From: Bordetella sp.
GTDB taxonomy: Bacteria > Pseudomonadota > Alphaproteobacteria > Caulobacterales > Caulobacteraceae
Assembly (NCBI GenBank): GCA_017308115.1
Contig: JAFKFS010000032.1
Location: 1 to 35,919 of the forward strand
Length of the DNA: 35,919 nucleotides
Reading direction: 5' to 3'
Below are positions 16,322 to 23,977 of this stretch, piece by piece; position 1 is the stretch's first letter; every line of letters starts with the position of its first letter. The translations under genes were made by a program, and so were the position numbers. The notes under the pieces are model-generated. The model had not been told where the DNA came from and did not search any database. It was given only the letters and a program-made list of their open reading frames with translations.

Positions 16322-18864
16322 GACCCGCCGCCCGGAAACAGCCGGATCAGCAGCATGACCGCCGCCGCCTGCCCCGCCGCATAGGTCAGAAAGAGGCCGA
16401 TGAGATCGACCGTCGAAGGCCGCTCGGCCGCTAGCCGTCCGAACAGGCGCCGCAACAGGATGTAGAGCCCCATAAGACCGCCGATCCCGGCGAAGGTCGC
16501 GGCCCACCCCAGCAGGGCGAAGACGGCGGCGCCCTGGCTGACGGCGTCCGGTCTCAGGTCCGTGCCCCACCAGGCCCGCAGCTCCAGCCCGACAGCCGCC
16601 GCCCCGGCCACGGCGCTGAGGACCAGCAGCAGGACAGCGGCCGTCTCCACTCCTGATCTCCCCCGCCGCAGCACGCGCGACGCGGCCATGGCGCACAGAC
16701 CCGCCGCTCCGAGCAGGCCGATATGCAGCGTCATGGAGCCCATCCCCGGCGGCGCCTGCCACAGGTCCGGCCGTCGGCTCCACAGGAAGACATAGGAGAA
16801 GCCCGCCAGCAGGCAGACCATGCCGCCGACGATCAGCACGATCACCATGGCCCACCAACCATGGCTGGACGGTCCGGAGACATAGTTGGGCATGCGGACG
16901 CCTGCCCCGATGTCCGTGGTCTTGCGGGCGTGCGGCGCATCCAGGAACCAGCACCAGCGCATGATGCAATAGATCGCCAGCACCCCGCTGATCACGGCGG
17001 CGGCATAGGCCTGGATGGTCAGGATCAGGAAGAAGCCCGCCGTGAAGACCGCGCCGAAGACGTGCCAGGGCGACGGGCGCGGCAGGCGCAGGACATACTG
17101 CGGCTCGGCGTTGAGGGGGCTGGTGACGAGGGTCTGACGCTCGCCTCCAGCCGCGCCGGGCAGGAACCAGCGCCCTTCCTCCACCTCCTTCGCCACCCCC
17201 TTCTGCTCCCACAGCGGATAGAGGCTTCTCACCACCGGGACGGATCGCACGGAATAATAGCCGCTGGGCAGCCATTCCAGGCCGGGGCCGTCGTGGATGT
17301 TGCCTGCCTCGCGTGGGCCGAAGGGGCGGAAGTTGCGGATCATGTCGACGACCCAGAGCAGGACCGCCAGCCCGAACAGGAAGGCCCCTATGGTGGAGAT
17401 GAAGTTGGGCAGATCCCACCCGCGTCCCGGCAGATAGGTGTAGACTCGGCGCGGCATCCCCATCAGCCCCGTCAGGTGCATGGGCAGGAAGGCGATGTTG
17501 TGCCCGGCGAACATCAGCCAGAAGGTCCATTTGCCCATGCGCTCGCTCAGCGGCCGGACGCTGGACATCGGCAGCCAGTAGTAGATGGCCGCGAACATGG
17601 GAAAGACCATGCCGCCGATCAGGACGTAGTGCAGGTGGGCGACGATGAAGTAGCTGTCGTGGGCCTGCCAGTCGAAGGGCACCATGGCGACCATGACCCC
17701 GGTCAGTCCGCCCATGACGAAGATGACCAGGCCGCCCACGGCGAACAGGCCGGGCGTGGTGAAGCGCATCTTTCCGGCCGCTATGGTGGCGATCCAGGCG
17801 AAGACCTGCACCCCGGCAGGCACGCTGACCGCCATGGAGGCGGCGCTGAAGTAGTTGATGCTGATCTGCGGCATGCCGGTGGTGAACATGTGGTGCGCCC
17901 ACACGCCGAAGCTGATGAAGCCGGTGGCCAGCATGGCCATGACCACCAGGGGATGGCCGACCAGCTTCGTGCGCGCCATGGCCGGGATGACGGTCGACAT
18001 GGCCCCCGCCGCCGGCAGGAAGATGATGTAGACCTCCGGGTGGCCGAAGAACCAGAACAGGTGCTGCCACAGCATGGGATCGCCGCCCTTCAGCGGGTCG
18101 AAGAAGGGCCAGCCCAGCGCCCTCTCCAGCTCCAGCAGCAGGGTCGCCAGGATCACCGAGGGAAAGGCGATGATGATCATGCAGGCGAAGATCAGCATGG
18201 CCCAGGCGAAGACCGGCAGCTTGTCCAGCGTCATGCCGGGCGCGCGCGTCTTCAGCACCCCGACGATGATCTCTATGGCGCCGGCGATGGCCGAGATCTC
18301 GATAAAGCCGATGCCCAGCAGCCAGAAGTCGGCGTTGATCCCCGGCGAATAGGTCATCCCGGTCAGCGGCGGATACATGAACCAGCCCCCATCCGGCGCC
18401 AGACCGAAGAACAGGGAGCAGAAGAAAGCCAGGCCGCCGATCAGATAGGCCCAGAAGGCGTAGGCCCCCAGGCGCGGAAACGGCAGGTCGCGCGCCCCCA
18501 GCATCTGCGGCAGCAGCAGCACGCCCAGCGCCTCGACCGCCGGCACGGCGAACAGGAACATCATCACCGTGCCGTGCATGGTGAAGATCTGGTTGTAGGT
18601 CTCCTGCGGCAGGAAGCCGGTCATCGGCAGGGCCAGCTGCGTGCGCATCAGCAGCGCCAGCACCCCCGCCAGCACGAAGAACAGCATGGCCGCGCCGACG
18701 TAGTAGACGCCGATGATGTTGTTGTTGATCGCCGTGATCCACTCGCCGGGACGGCGCGGACCGCACCAGGCGGCCTCCAGTTGCTCCAGCTCGCCGTCCG
18801 GACGCGGCTCCTCGGTGGGAAGGCGATCGTATTTGCGGACGTCGAAGCCGGTTTCCGACGTCAT
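16318..18864 (-). CDS. ctaD: Cytochrome c oxidase subunit I-III fusion (CtaD-CtaE), caa3 type
   Basis: An 848-residue fusion of haem-copper oxidase subunit I (about residues 30-560) with subunit III (about 590-848). It carries out O2 reduction and proton pumping in the inner membrane. Visible ligands: TMHGTVMMF (low-spin haem His), FFGHPEVYIIFLPAAG (CuB His and cross-linked Tyr), VWAHHMFTTG (CuB His pair) and VAHLHYVLIGG (haem His residues). The Glu of the D-channel is replaced in the FGHPEVY neighbourhood as in standard type-A enzymes, and the C-terminal part shows several further membrane helices. I-III fusions are known in caa3 oxidases such as that of Thermus. The ATG at 18864 overlaps the coxB stop (ATGA). 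The same frame runs upstream of it, but that reading lies inside coxB. Confidence 0.93.
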   Translation of the reverse strand: MTSETGFDVRKYDRLPTEEPRPDGELEQLEAAWCGPRRPGEWITAINNNIIGVYYVGAAMLFFVLAGVLALLMRTQLALPMTGFLPQETYNQIFTMHGTVMMFLFAVPAVEALGVLLLPQMLGARDLPFPRLGAYAFWAYLIGGLAFFCSLFFGLAPDGGWFMYPPLTGMTYSPGINADFWLLGIGFIEISAIAGAIEIIVGVLKTRAPGMTLDKLPVFAWAMLIFACMIIIAFPSVILATLLLELERALGWPFFDPLKGGDPMLWQHLFWFFGHPEVYIIFLPAAGAMSTVIPAMARTKLVGHPLVVMAMLATGFISFGVWAHHMFTTGMPQISINYFSAASMAVSVPAGVQVFAWIATIAAGKMRFTTPGLFAVGGLVIFVMGGLTGVMVAMVPFDWQAHDSYFIVAHLHYVLIGGMVFPMFAAIYYWLPMSSVRPLSERMGKWTFWLMFAGHNIAFLPMHLTGLMGMPRRVYTYLPGRGWDLPNFISTIGAFLFGLAVLLWVVDMIRNFRPFGPREAGNIHDGPGLEWLPSGYYSVRSVPVVRSLYPLWEQKGVAKEVEEGRWFLPGAAGGERQTLVTSPLNAEPQYVLRLPRPSPWHVFGAVFTAGFFLILTIQAYAAAVISGVLAIYCIMRWCWFLDAPHARKTTDIGAGVRMPNYVSGPSSHGWWAMVIVLIVGGMVCLLAGFSYVFLWSRRPDLWQAPPGMGSMTLHIGLLGAAGLCAMAASRVLRRGRSGVETAAVLLLVLSAVAGAAAVGLELRAWWGTDLRPDAVSQGAAVFALLGWAATFAGIGGLMGLYILLRRLFGRLAAERPSTVDLIGLFLTYAAGQAAAVMLLIRLFPGGGS

Positions 18865-19811
18865 TTCAGACTGTCCAGATAAGCGGCCAGATCGCGCAGC
18901 TCGCGCCCGGTCCGCACCGGATAGGAGGGCATGCGGTTGCCCGGCTTGATCCCCTGGCTGTCGGCGATCCATCCCGCCATCGTCCCCTGATTGTTGGGCA
19001 GGATGCCCGCGCCCAGCGTCTGGCGCGAACCGACGTGGGTCAGGTCCGGCCCTGCCAGGCCGTTGGCCTCGGTTCCCCTTATGGTGTGGCAGGCGCCGCA
19101 GCCCGAGGCGCCGAACACCGCCGCGCCCGGCAGGACGGACGATGCGGCGGGCGCGGCCTGCTTCACCCGCCAGGCCTCGAAGTCGGCCTCGGCATGGGCG
19201 ACGACGACGAAGCCCATCAGGGCGTGAGGGCCGCCGCAGTATTCGGCGCACTGTCCCGCATAGACGCCCGGCTTGTCAGCCTGCAGGCGCATGAAGTTGC
19301 GACGGCCGGGGATCATGTCCGTCTTGCCGCCCAGGCGCGGCACCCACAGACTATGGATGACGTCGGCGCTCTCCAGTTCGATCACCACCGGGCGGCCGAC
19401 GGGGATGTGGACCTCGTTGGCGTCCTGGACCGTTTCGCGGCCTTGGCCGTCCAGATAGGCCACGCGCCACCACCACATCTCGCCGGTGACGCGCACGCGC
19501 ATCTCGCCGTCGCGGGGCGCATCCGACACGCGCGCGGTGACGCTGAGGCCGTAGATCAGCAGGCCCGTCAGCACGACCACCGGAAAGGCCAGGCCGCCGA
19601 TCCAGACCAGGCGCTCGCCGCCCACCCGACGTTTCCACGTCCTCGGCCCGAACAGGGCGACGCCCAGCGCGATCAGGACGACGGCCAACACCGCCGCCCC
19701 CATGACGAACAGCACCCAGGCGACCACCGTCACCGGTCCGGCGAAGGGTCCGGCGGGGTCCAGCACCGGCGGCGGCCAGCCGCCCAACATGTCCGGCGTC
19801 TCAATCGTCAT
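18861..19811 (-). CDS. coxB: Cytochrome c oxidase subunit II with C-terminal cytochrome c domain
   Basis: A 316-residue subunit II of a caa3 oxidase. Two membrane helices (about residues 27-52 and 70-92) are followed by a periplasmic cupredoxin domain. The CuA site is complete: HSLWVPRLGGKTDMIPG and QCAEYCGGPHALMGF, with His, Cys, Glu, Cys, His and Met. A C-terminal cytochrome c domain has CGACH (haem c) and a Met ligand in NRMPSYPV. It accepts electrons from soluble or lipid-anchored cytochrome c and passes them to CtaD. Its start overlaps the end of the upstream cytochrome c gene by 11 bases and its stop overlaps ctaD, which fixes the operon order. Confidence 0.93.
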   Translation of the reverse strand: MTIETPDMLGGWPPPVLDPAGPFAGPVTVVAWVLFVMGAAVLAVVLIALGVALFGPRTWKRRVGGERLVWIGGLAFPVVVLTGLLIYGLSVTARVSDAPRDGEMRVRVTGEMWWWRVAYLDGQGRETVQDANEVHIPVGRPVVIELESADVIHSLWVPRLGGKTDMIPGRRNFMRLQADKPGVYAGQCAEYCGGPHALMGFVVVAHAEADFEAWRVKQAAPAASSVLPGAAVFGASGCGACHTIRGTEANGLAGPDLTHVGSRQTLGAGILPNNQGTMAGWIADSQGIKPGNRMPSYPVRTGRELRDLAAYLDSLK

Positions 19812-20179
19812 CGAGCGTGTAGAGATAGGCCGCTATGTCGCGGGCTTCGGCTTCGCTCAGGGGCATGGGCGGCATGCCGGTGTCGGGCAGCAGCGACGGC
19901 GCGTCGCGTACGAAGGCGGCCGTCACCGCCGGCTGGTTCGGCAGTCGCCCGGCGATCATCGGCCGCGCCCCGACGCCCGCCAGCGACCCGCCGGTCCGCC
20001 CCTTGGGCCAGGCCACGCCGGGAATGTCGTGACAGGCGCTGCAGCCCCTGGCTTCGGATCAGGCGCAGGCCCTCGGCCGGGTCGGCGCCCGCCAGGGCGC
20101 GCGGCGCCTCGGCCTTGTCCGCGCAGGCGGCCAGGCCCAGCAGGCCGACGGCCGAGACCGCCGCCCCTATCTTCCCCAT
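19801..20179 (-). pseudogene. Lipoprotein cytochrome c, frameshifted inside the haem motif
   Basis: Read from the ATG at 20179, the gene gives a lipoprotein signal (VGLLGLAAC, lipobox LAAC) and then PAEGLRLIRSQG. At that point a CAGGGGCTGC run puts the frame out: one fewer G would give QGCSACHDIPGVAWPKG, a proper CxxCH haem site. The other frame then continues to the stop at 19801 with GRLPNQPAVTAAF and GMPPMPLSEAEARDIAAYL, a normal single-domain cytochrome c ending with its Met ligand. Everything but the one G is intact, so this is either a sequencing error in a homopolymer or a fresh mutation. It is the first gene of the caa3 operon and, if whole, would donate electrons to CoxB. Downstream coxB overlaps its end. 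Confidence 0.8.
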
Positions 20180-20240
20180 CGTCGCGACATGACGGCATCC
20201 GGCCCCTTTCAGCTTCGCCAGAACCAATCCGCCGCGCCGC

Positions 20241-20262
20241 CGCCGGTTCCGCGGAACCGGCG
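20241..20262. promoter_or_regulatory. 22-bp perfect palindrome in the divergent cytochrome promoter region
   Basis: The 107-base gap between the two divergent cytochrome c genes contains CGCCGGTTCCG followed directly by its exact reverse complement, with no spacer. It ends 24 bases before the GTG of the plus-strand gene and about 60 bases before the minus-strand ATG. A dimeric regulator could control both directions from here; alternatively the RNA could form a hairpin. I do not match it to a known regulator. Confidence 0.5.
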
Positions 20263-20286
20263 CCGTAAAGCCGGTGTTGGATCAGG

Positions 20287-21027
20287 GTGCGCGCCCTGCC
20301 CCTTGCTCTCCTCGGACTGGTCCTCGCCGCCTGCGACACGACGCCGGGCGCGACCGACCGCGCCTTTCAGGCTTCGGGCCAGATCATCGCCATGGGCGGC
20401 GGAGCGGGCGGCGCGGCCAACGCCTGCTTCACCTGCCACGGGCTGAAGGGAGAGGGCGACGGCGTCTCGACGCCGCGTCTGGCCGGTCTGGACCAGGGCT
20501 ATCTGCACAAGCAGATGGAGGACTACGCCAGCGGCCTGCGTCCCGACGAGGTCATGACCCGCGTCGCGCGCGGGCTGGATCCGGACGCCCGGCGCGCCGT
20601 CGCGGCCTGGTACGCCGACCTGCCCGCCCCGACGCCGGGCGCGATCGCTTCGCCCGCTCCGTCCGTCTGGCTGAACGGCGACGCCGCGCGCGGGATCGTC
20701 GCCTGCGCCGCCTGCCATGGGACCGAGGGCCAAGGCGCCGGCGAGGGCCAGCCCGAGGTCGCCGCCCAACCCGCCGCCTATGTCCTGGAGCAGATCCGCC
20801 GTTGGAAGGCGGGCGAACGCCGCAACGACCCGCGCGGCGTCATGGCCGCGGCCGTCCGGCCGCTGACGGACGCAGAAGCCCGCGCCATAGCCGAATGGCT
20901 GTCGACCCGACCCGCTTCTCAAGCGCGCGCCAGCGCCTCTGCCAGCGCGTCCGTTTCGGCTTCAGCTGCGGCGCGACCGGCAGCATCGCGTGAAACACGT
21001 CGTCCCGATCGATCAGATGGTGCTTGA
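20287..21027 (+). CDS. Dihaem cytochrome c (c4-like) lipoprotein
   Basis: A 246-residue protein starting at GTG, with a lipoprotein signal (LALLGLVLAAC). It has two cytochrome c domains, CFTCH (about residue 47) and CAACH (about 140), each followed by c4-type helices such as LAGLDQGYLHKQMEDYASG and VAAQPAAYVLEQIRRWKAG. It is a membrane-anchored periplasmic electron carrier, plausibly a donor to the adjacent caa3 oxidase. The last domain ends naturally around LTDAEARAIAEWLSTRPA (base about 20920). The remaining roughly 35 residues are Ala/Ser/Arg-rich and overlap the end of the converging cytochrome b561 gene. The GTG start is supported by the lipobox spacing; there is only a weak ribosome site (CAGGG). 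Confidence 0.85.
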   Translation: MRALPLALLGLVLAACDTTPGATDRAFQASGQIIAMGGGAGGAANACFTCHGLKGEGDGVSTPRLAGLDQGYLHKQMEDYASGLRPDEVMTRVARGLDPDARRAVAAWYADLPAPTPGAIASPAPSVWLNGDAARGIVACAACHGTEGQGAGEGQPEVAAQPAAYVLEQIRRWKAGERRNDPRGVMAAAVRPLTDAEARAIAEWLSTRPASQARASASASASVSASAAARPAASRETRRPDRSDGA

Positions 21028-21574
21028 GCGCCGCCCCGGCATGGATCGGGATCATCAGCAGCAGGGTCAGGACCAGCCCCCAGTGCATCCATTCGGCCGC
21101 CGCCTCGATGGCCCACAGCTGGCGGTTCGCCAGGTCCTGCATCGGCAGCAACGGCCAGGGAAGGAGCCCCCCCGCCGTCAGCTGGCTGTCCCGCGCCGTC
21201 GCCGAGATCATGGCCCAGCCCGACAGCGGCAGGCCGAACAGACAGATATAGAAGACGTAGTGGGTGACATGGGCCGCCGTGCTTTCCCATCCCGGCTTGT
21301 CCGCGTCATTGATCAGATCCGGCGCGACCAGCCGCCAGGTCAGGCGGGCGATCACCAGCAGAAGCATCAACAGGCCGACGGCGAAATGGACCTCATAGGC
21401 CGCGACCTTGTCGCCCCCGACCGGCAGCCGCCCCATCCGCCAACCCCACCCCAGCTGGAAGACGACCATGGCGGCCATGATCCAGTGAAACCCGATGGCC
21501 ACGGGGGAATAGCGGCCCTCGTCATGATGGCCCGCAGCCCATTCCAGCGCCTGGGCGATCAGCCGGTCGATCAT
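20840..21574 (-). CDS. Cytochrome b561 family membrane protein
   Basis: A 244-residue integral membrane dihaem cytochrome b. It shows FHWIMAAMVVFQLGWGWRMG, YEVHFAVGLLMLLLVIARLTWR, HVTHYVFYICLFGLPLSGW and WMHWGLVLTLLLMIPIHAGAALKHH: four helices with paired His ligands, the cybB/YodB-like arrangement. Such proteins move electrons between quinol and periplasmic acceptors. The core ends at about HAMLPV; a basic Arg-rich tail of about 45 residues runs on into DNA that codes for the converging cytochrome c, giving a 188-base antisense overlap. The ATG at 21574 overlaps the ctaG stop, so it is the second gene of that operon. Confidence 0.85.
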   Translation of the reverse strand: MIDRLIAQALEWAAGHHDEGRYSPVAIGFHWIMAAMVVFQLGWGWRMGRLPVGGDKVAAYEVHFAVGLLMLLLVIARLTWRLVAPDLINDADKPGWESTAAHVTHYVFYICLFGLPLSGWAMISATARDSQLTAGGLLPWPLLPMQDLANRQLWAIEAAAEWMHWGLVLTLLLMIPIHAGAALKHHLIDRDDVFHAMLPVAPQLKPKRTRWQRRWRALEKRVGSTAIRLWRGLLRPSAAGRPRP

Positions 21575-22293
21575 GCCGCCGCCTCGTCGGCGGGCTTCAG
21601 CAGGCCGTTGATCCGCCACAGGGCGGCCAGAAGATAGGCCGCCGCCGCCGGCGCCCACATGACCAGGCCCGCCGCCTGCTGATCCTCCATCGGCGTCATG
21701 CTCCAGGCCAGGGCGCCGGCGAAATGCGGGGCGTAGAGGGGCTGGCTCGCGAATACGATCAGGGCGCCCAGCAGCCCCATCAGAAGCATGGCCGCCAGCA
21801 GGGCCGCCACGGCCGCATGGCCTTTGGCGCTGCGCACCGTCGCCCAGAACCAGACGGCGCTTCCCAGGATGCTGATCTGCATCAGCCAGTAGATTCCGTC
21901 GTGCGACAGGGCCTGGGCGTAGAGTGCCGGGGCATGCCAGGCCCAGAACACGACCGCCTGCACGGCGGTCGCCGCCGCCACGCGCGGCCGCCTCAGCCGA
22001 GGCAGGCACAGGGCCAGCAGGGGCGCCGCCGCCAGCACCAGCAGAAGGTGGTGAAGCGTCCGCGCGGTGAACAACGCCGAACTGAGCGCGCAAAGAGGAG
22101 AGATGAAGCCGACGGCCAGCACCGCCATGGCGGCGACGTATCGTCCCTTCGCCGGTCCGCGCAGCAGAACCAGACCCGCCGCCGTCGCCGCCGCCAGCAC
22201 GGCCCAGAGGACCGGGTCGCCGTTCCAGCGCCCCAGGGTCTCGGCGGGATCGGGCGCGGGCCCGCAGTAGGGTGTCCAGGCGACGTCGACCAT
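21571..22293 (-). CDS. ctaG: Cytochrome c oxidase assembly factor CtaG (caa3 type)
   Basis: A 240-residue multi-pass membrane protein of the caa3-CtaG family. It begins with YCGPAPDPAETLGRWN and continues through about six to seven hydrophobic helices, with the conserved FISPLCALSSALFTARTLHHLLLV, VFWAWHAPALY and MTPMEDQQAAGLVMW. These His/Met-rich segments are typical of the family, which is needed to mature the caa3 oxidase (probably copper delivery). This agrees with the caa3 subunits less than 2 kb away, and it is separate from the Cox11 family that shares the CtaG name. The ATG at 22293 starts the transcription unit with cytochrome b561. Confidence 0.9.
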   Translation of the reverse strand: MVDVAWTPYCGPAPDPAETLGRWNGDPVLWAVLAAATAAGLVLLRGPAKGRYVAAMAVLAVGFISPLCALSSALFTARTLHHLLLVLAAAPLLALCLPRLRRPRVAAATAVQAVVFWAWHAPALYAQALSHDGIYWLMQISILGSAVWFWATVRSAKGHAAVAALLAAMLLMGLLGALIVFASQPLYAPHFAGALAWSMTPMEDQQAAGLVMWAPAAAAYLLAALWRINGLLKPADEAAA

Positions 22294-22405
22294 CCTGAGC
22301 CAACGCCCGCGCGCCCCTGCGGTTCACCGACGCGGGCTCGCGCTCTCGGCGGAACTCGGCTTCTTCATGCGTCGTTCCCCTGCCCTGTTCAGGAAGCCAC
22401 ATCCC

Positions 22406-23185
22406 ATGTCCGACACGGTCGCCGATCCCGCCTTCGAACCGCCGCCCGAAGCCCAGGCCTTCTATGAGGAAGCCCTGCGCCTGTTGACGGAATCCGGCGT
22501 GCCCTTCCTGTTGTCAGGCACCTACGCCGTCACCGCCTATACGGGCATCCGCCGTCCGACCAAGGATCTGGACGTCTTCTGCAAGCCCGGCGACTATCCG
22601 CGCATCCTCGCCTTCTTCCAGGCGCGCGGCTATCGCACCGACGTCGAGGATGAACGCTGGATCGCCAAGGTCTGGAAGGACGACAAACACTTCTTCGACG
22701 TCATCTTCGCCATGTCGAACGGCACAATCGCCGTGTCCGACAGCTGGTTCGGGCCGGACCGCATCACCGTCTACGGGCATGAGGTGACGATCACCCCGCC
22801 GACCGCCCTGATCCTGTCCAAGGCCTTCATCCAGGACCGCTATCGCTACGACGGCGCCGATGTGAACCACGTCATCCTGAAGCAGGCCGACGCCATCGAC
22901 TGGAAGTCTCTGCTGGATCAGATGGACCTCTATTGGGAGGTGCTGATGGCGCATCTGCTCAACTTCCGCTTCGCCTATCCGACCGAGCGCGGCCTGGTGC
23001 CCGCCTGGCTGATGACGGAGCTGATCGGCCGCCTTCAGGCCCAGATCGACCTGCCTCCGCCGCGCGTGAAGGTGTGCCGCGGCCGTCTGTTCAGCCCGCG
23101 CGACTACATCGCCGACATCTCCGAATGGGGCTTTGGCGACGTGGTGGGCAAGGGCCTGGAGGAGCGCCATGACCCCGTCGCCTGA
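22406..23185 (+). CDS. Nucleotidyltransferase-fold protein
   Basis: A 259-residue protein with an N-terminal polymerase-beta-like nucleotidyltransferase core: LLSGTYAVTAYTGIRRPTKD followed by DLDVFC, where the two Asp are probable metal ligands, and DKHFFDVIF with a third Asp. It resembles the uncharacterised or AbiEii/MNT-like nucleotidyltransferases that add NMP to RNA, protein or small molecules. The function is unknown. The ATG at 22406 is preferred to one 39 bases upstream because AGGAAG lies 10 bases before it. The stop overlaps the metallophosphoesterase by 17 bases, so the two are coupled. Confidence 0.75.
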   Translation: MSDTVADPAFEPPPEAQAFYEEALRLLTESGVPFLLSGTYAVTAYTGIRRPTKDLDVFCKPGDYPRILAFFQARGYRTDVEDERWIAKVWKDDKHFFDVIFAMSNGTIAVSDSWFGPDRITVYGHEVTITPPTALILSKAFIQDRYRYDGADVNHVILKQADAIDWKSLLDQMDLYWEVLMAHLLNFRFAYPTERGLVPAWLMTELIGRLQAQIDLPPPRVKVCRGRLFSPRDYIADISEWGFGDVVGKGLEERHDPVA

Positions 23186-23969
23186 AAAACCTGAAACCGC
23201 CGCGCCTCCCGCCGAAGGCCAGACGCCCCAGCCAGGCATGGAGGCCGGGCCGAAGACGAAGCTGCGCGTCGCTGCCGTGGGCGACCTGCACGTCGGCGAG
23301 ACCTCGCACCGCGCCTATCGCGACCTGTTCGACCGGGTGCATGAAGACGCCGACGTGCTGTGCCTGTGCGGCGACCTGGTCAACTTCGGCAAGACGGCCG
23401 AGGTGGAGAACCTGCTGGAGGACCTGCGCGCCTGCCGCATCCCCATGGTCGGGGTCCTGGGCAATCATGAGCATGAGTGCGGCCAGCCGCAGGACGTGAC
23501 CCGCATGCTGGCCGAGGCCGGGGTGAAGATGCTGACCGGCGAGGCCTATGAGATCGACGGCGTCGGCTTCGCCGGGGGCAAGGGCTTCGTCGGCGGCTTC
23601 GGCCGCTATATGCTCAGCTCCTTCGGCGAGGCCTCGATCAAGAGTTTCGTCAATGAAGCGGTGGAGGACGCCAACCTGATCGAGAACTCGATCCGCACCC
23701 TGCGCACCGAGCGCAGCGTGGTCCTGCTCCACTACGCCCCGGTGGTCGATACGGTGATGGGCGAACCGCCTGAAATCCACGCCTTCCTCGGCTCGTCGCG
23801 GCTGGCCGAGGTCGTCGATCGTTATGAGAACGTCAAGCTGGTGCTGCACGGCCACGCCCATCGCGGGGCGCCGGAAGGCCGCACGGCGCGCGGCGTTCCG
23901 GTCTATAACGTCGCCCTGCCCGTGCTGCAGACGCTGGGCGACACGCCCTATCGCGTGTTCGAGGTCTGA
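23169..23969 (+). CDS. Calcineurin-like metallophosphoesterase
   Basis: A 266-residue binuclear metal phosphoesterase. The full set of motifs is present: GDLHVG (about residue 38), CGDLVN (about 65), GNHEHE (about 98), VLLHYAP (about 188) and HGHAHRG (about 228). Substrates in this fold range from cyclic nucleotides and lipids to nucleic acid ends. The Pro/Glu-rich N-terminal 30 residues look unstructured. Its ATG has a strong ribosome site (GGAGGAG) inside the end of the nucleotidyltransferase gene. A transferase and a phosphoesterase made together may add and remove the same phosphoryl or nucleotidyl group; that is inference. Confidence 0.85.
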   Translation: MTPSPEKPETAAPPAEGQTPQPGMEAGPKTKLRVAAVGDLHVGETSHRAYRDLFDRVHEDADVLCLCGDLVNFGKTAEVENLLEDLRACRIPMVGVLGNHEHECGQPQDVTRMLAEAGVKMLTGEAYEIDGVGFAGGKGFVGGFGRYMLSSFGEASIKSFVNEAVEDANLIENSIRTLRTERSVVLLHYAPVVDTVMGEPPEIHAFLGSSRLAEVVDRYENVKLVLHGHAHRGAPEGRTARGVPVYNVALPVLQTLGDTPYRVFEV

Positions 23970-23977
23970 AAAAGCCT

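Noticed and set aside
16025-18766. A 913-residue minus-strand open frame
   Set aside because: It is a shadow frame of ctaD with His/Arg-rich low-complexity text; only its last 98 codons (from 16321) are a real gene.
22406-23969. Toxin-antitoxin (MNT/HEPN-type) module
   Set aside because: The partner is a metallophosphoesterase, not a HEPN protein or other known toxin; kept only as an open question.
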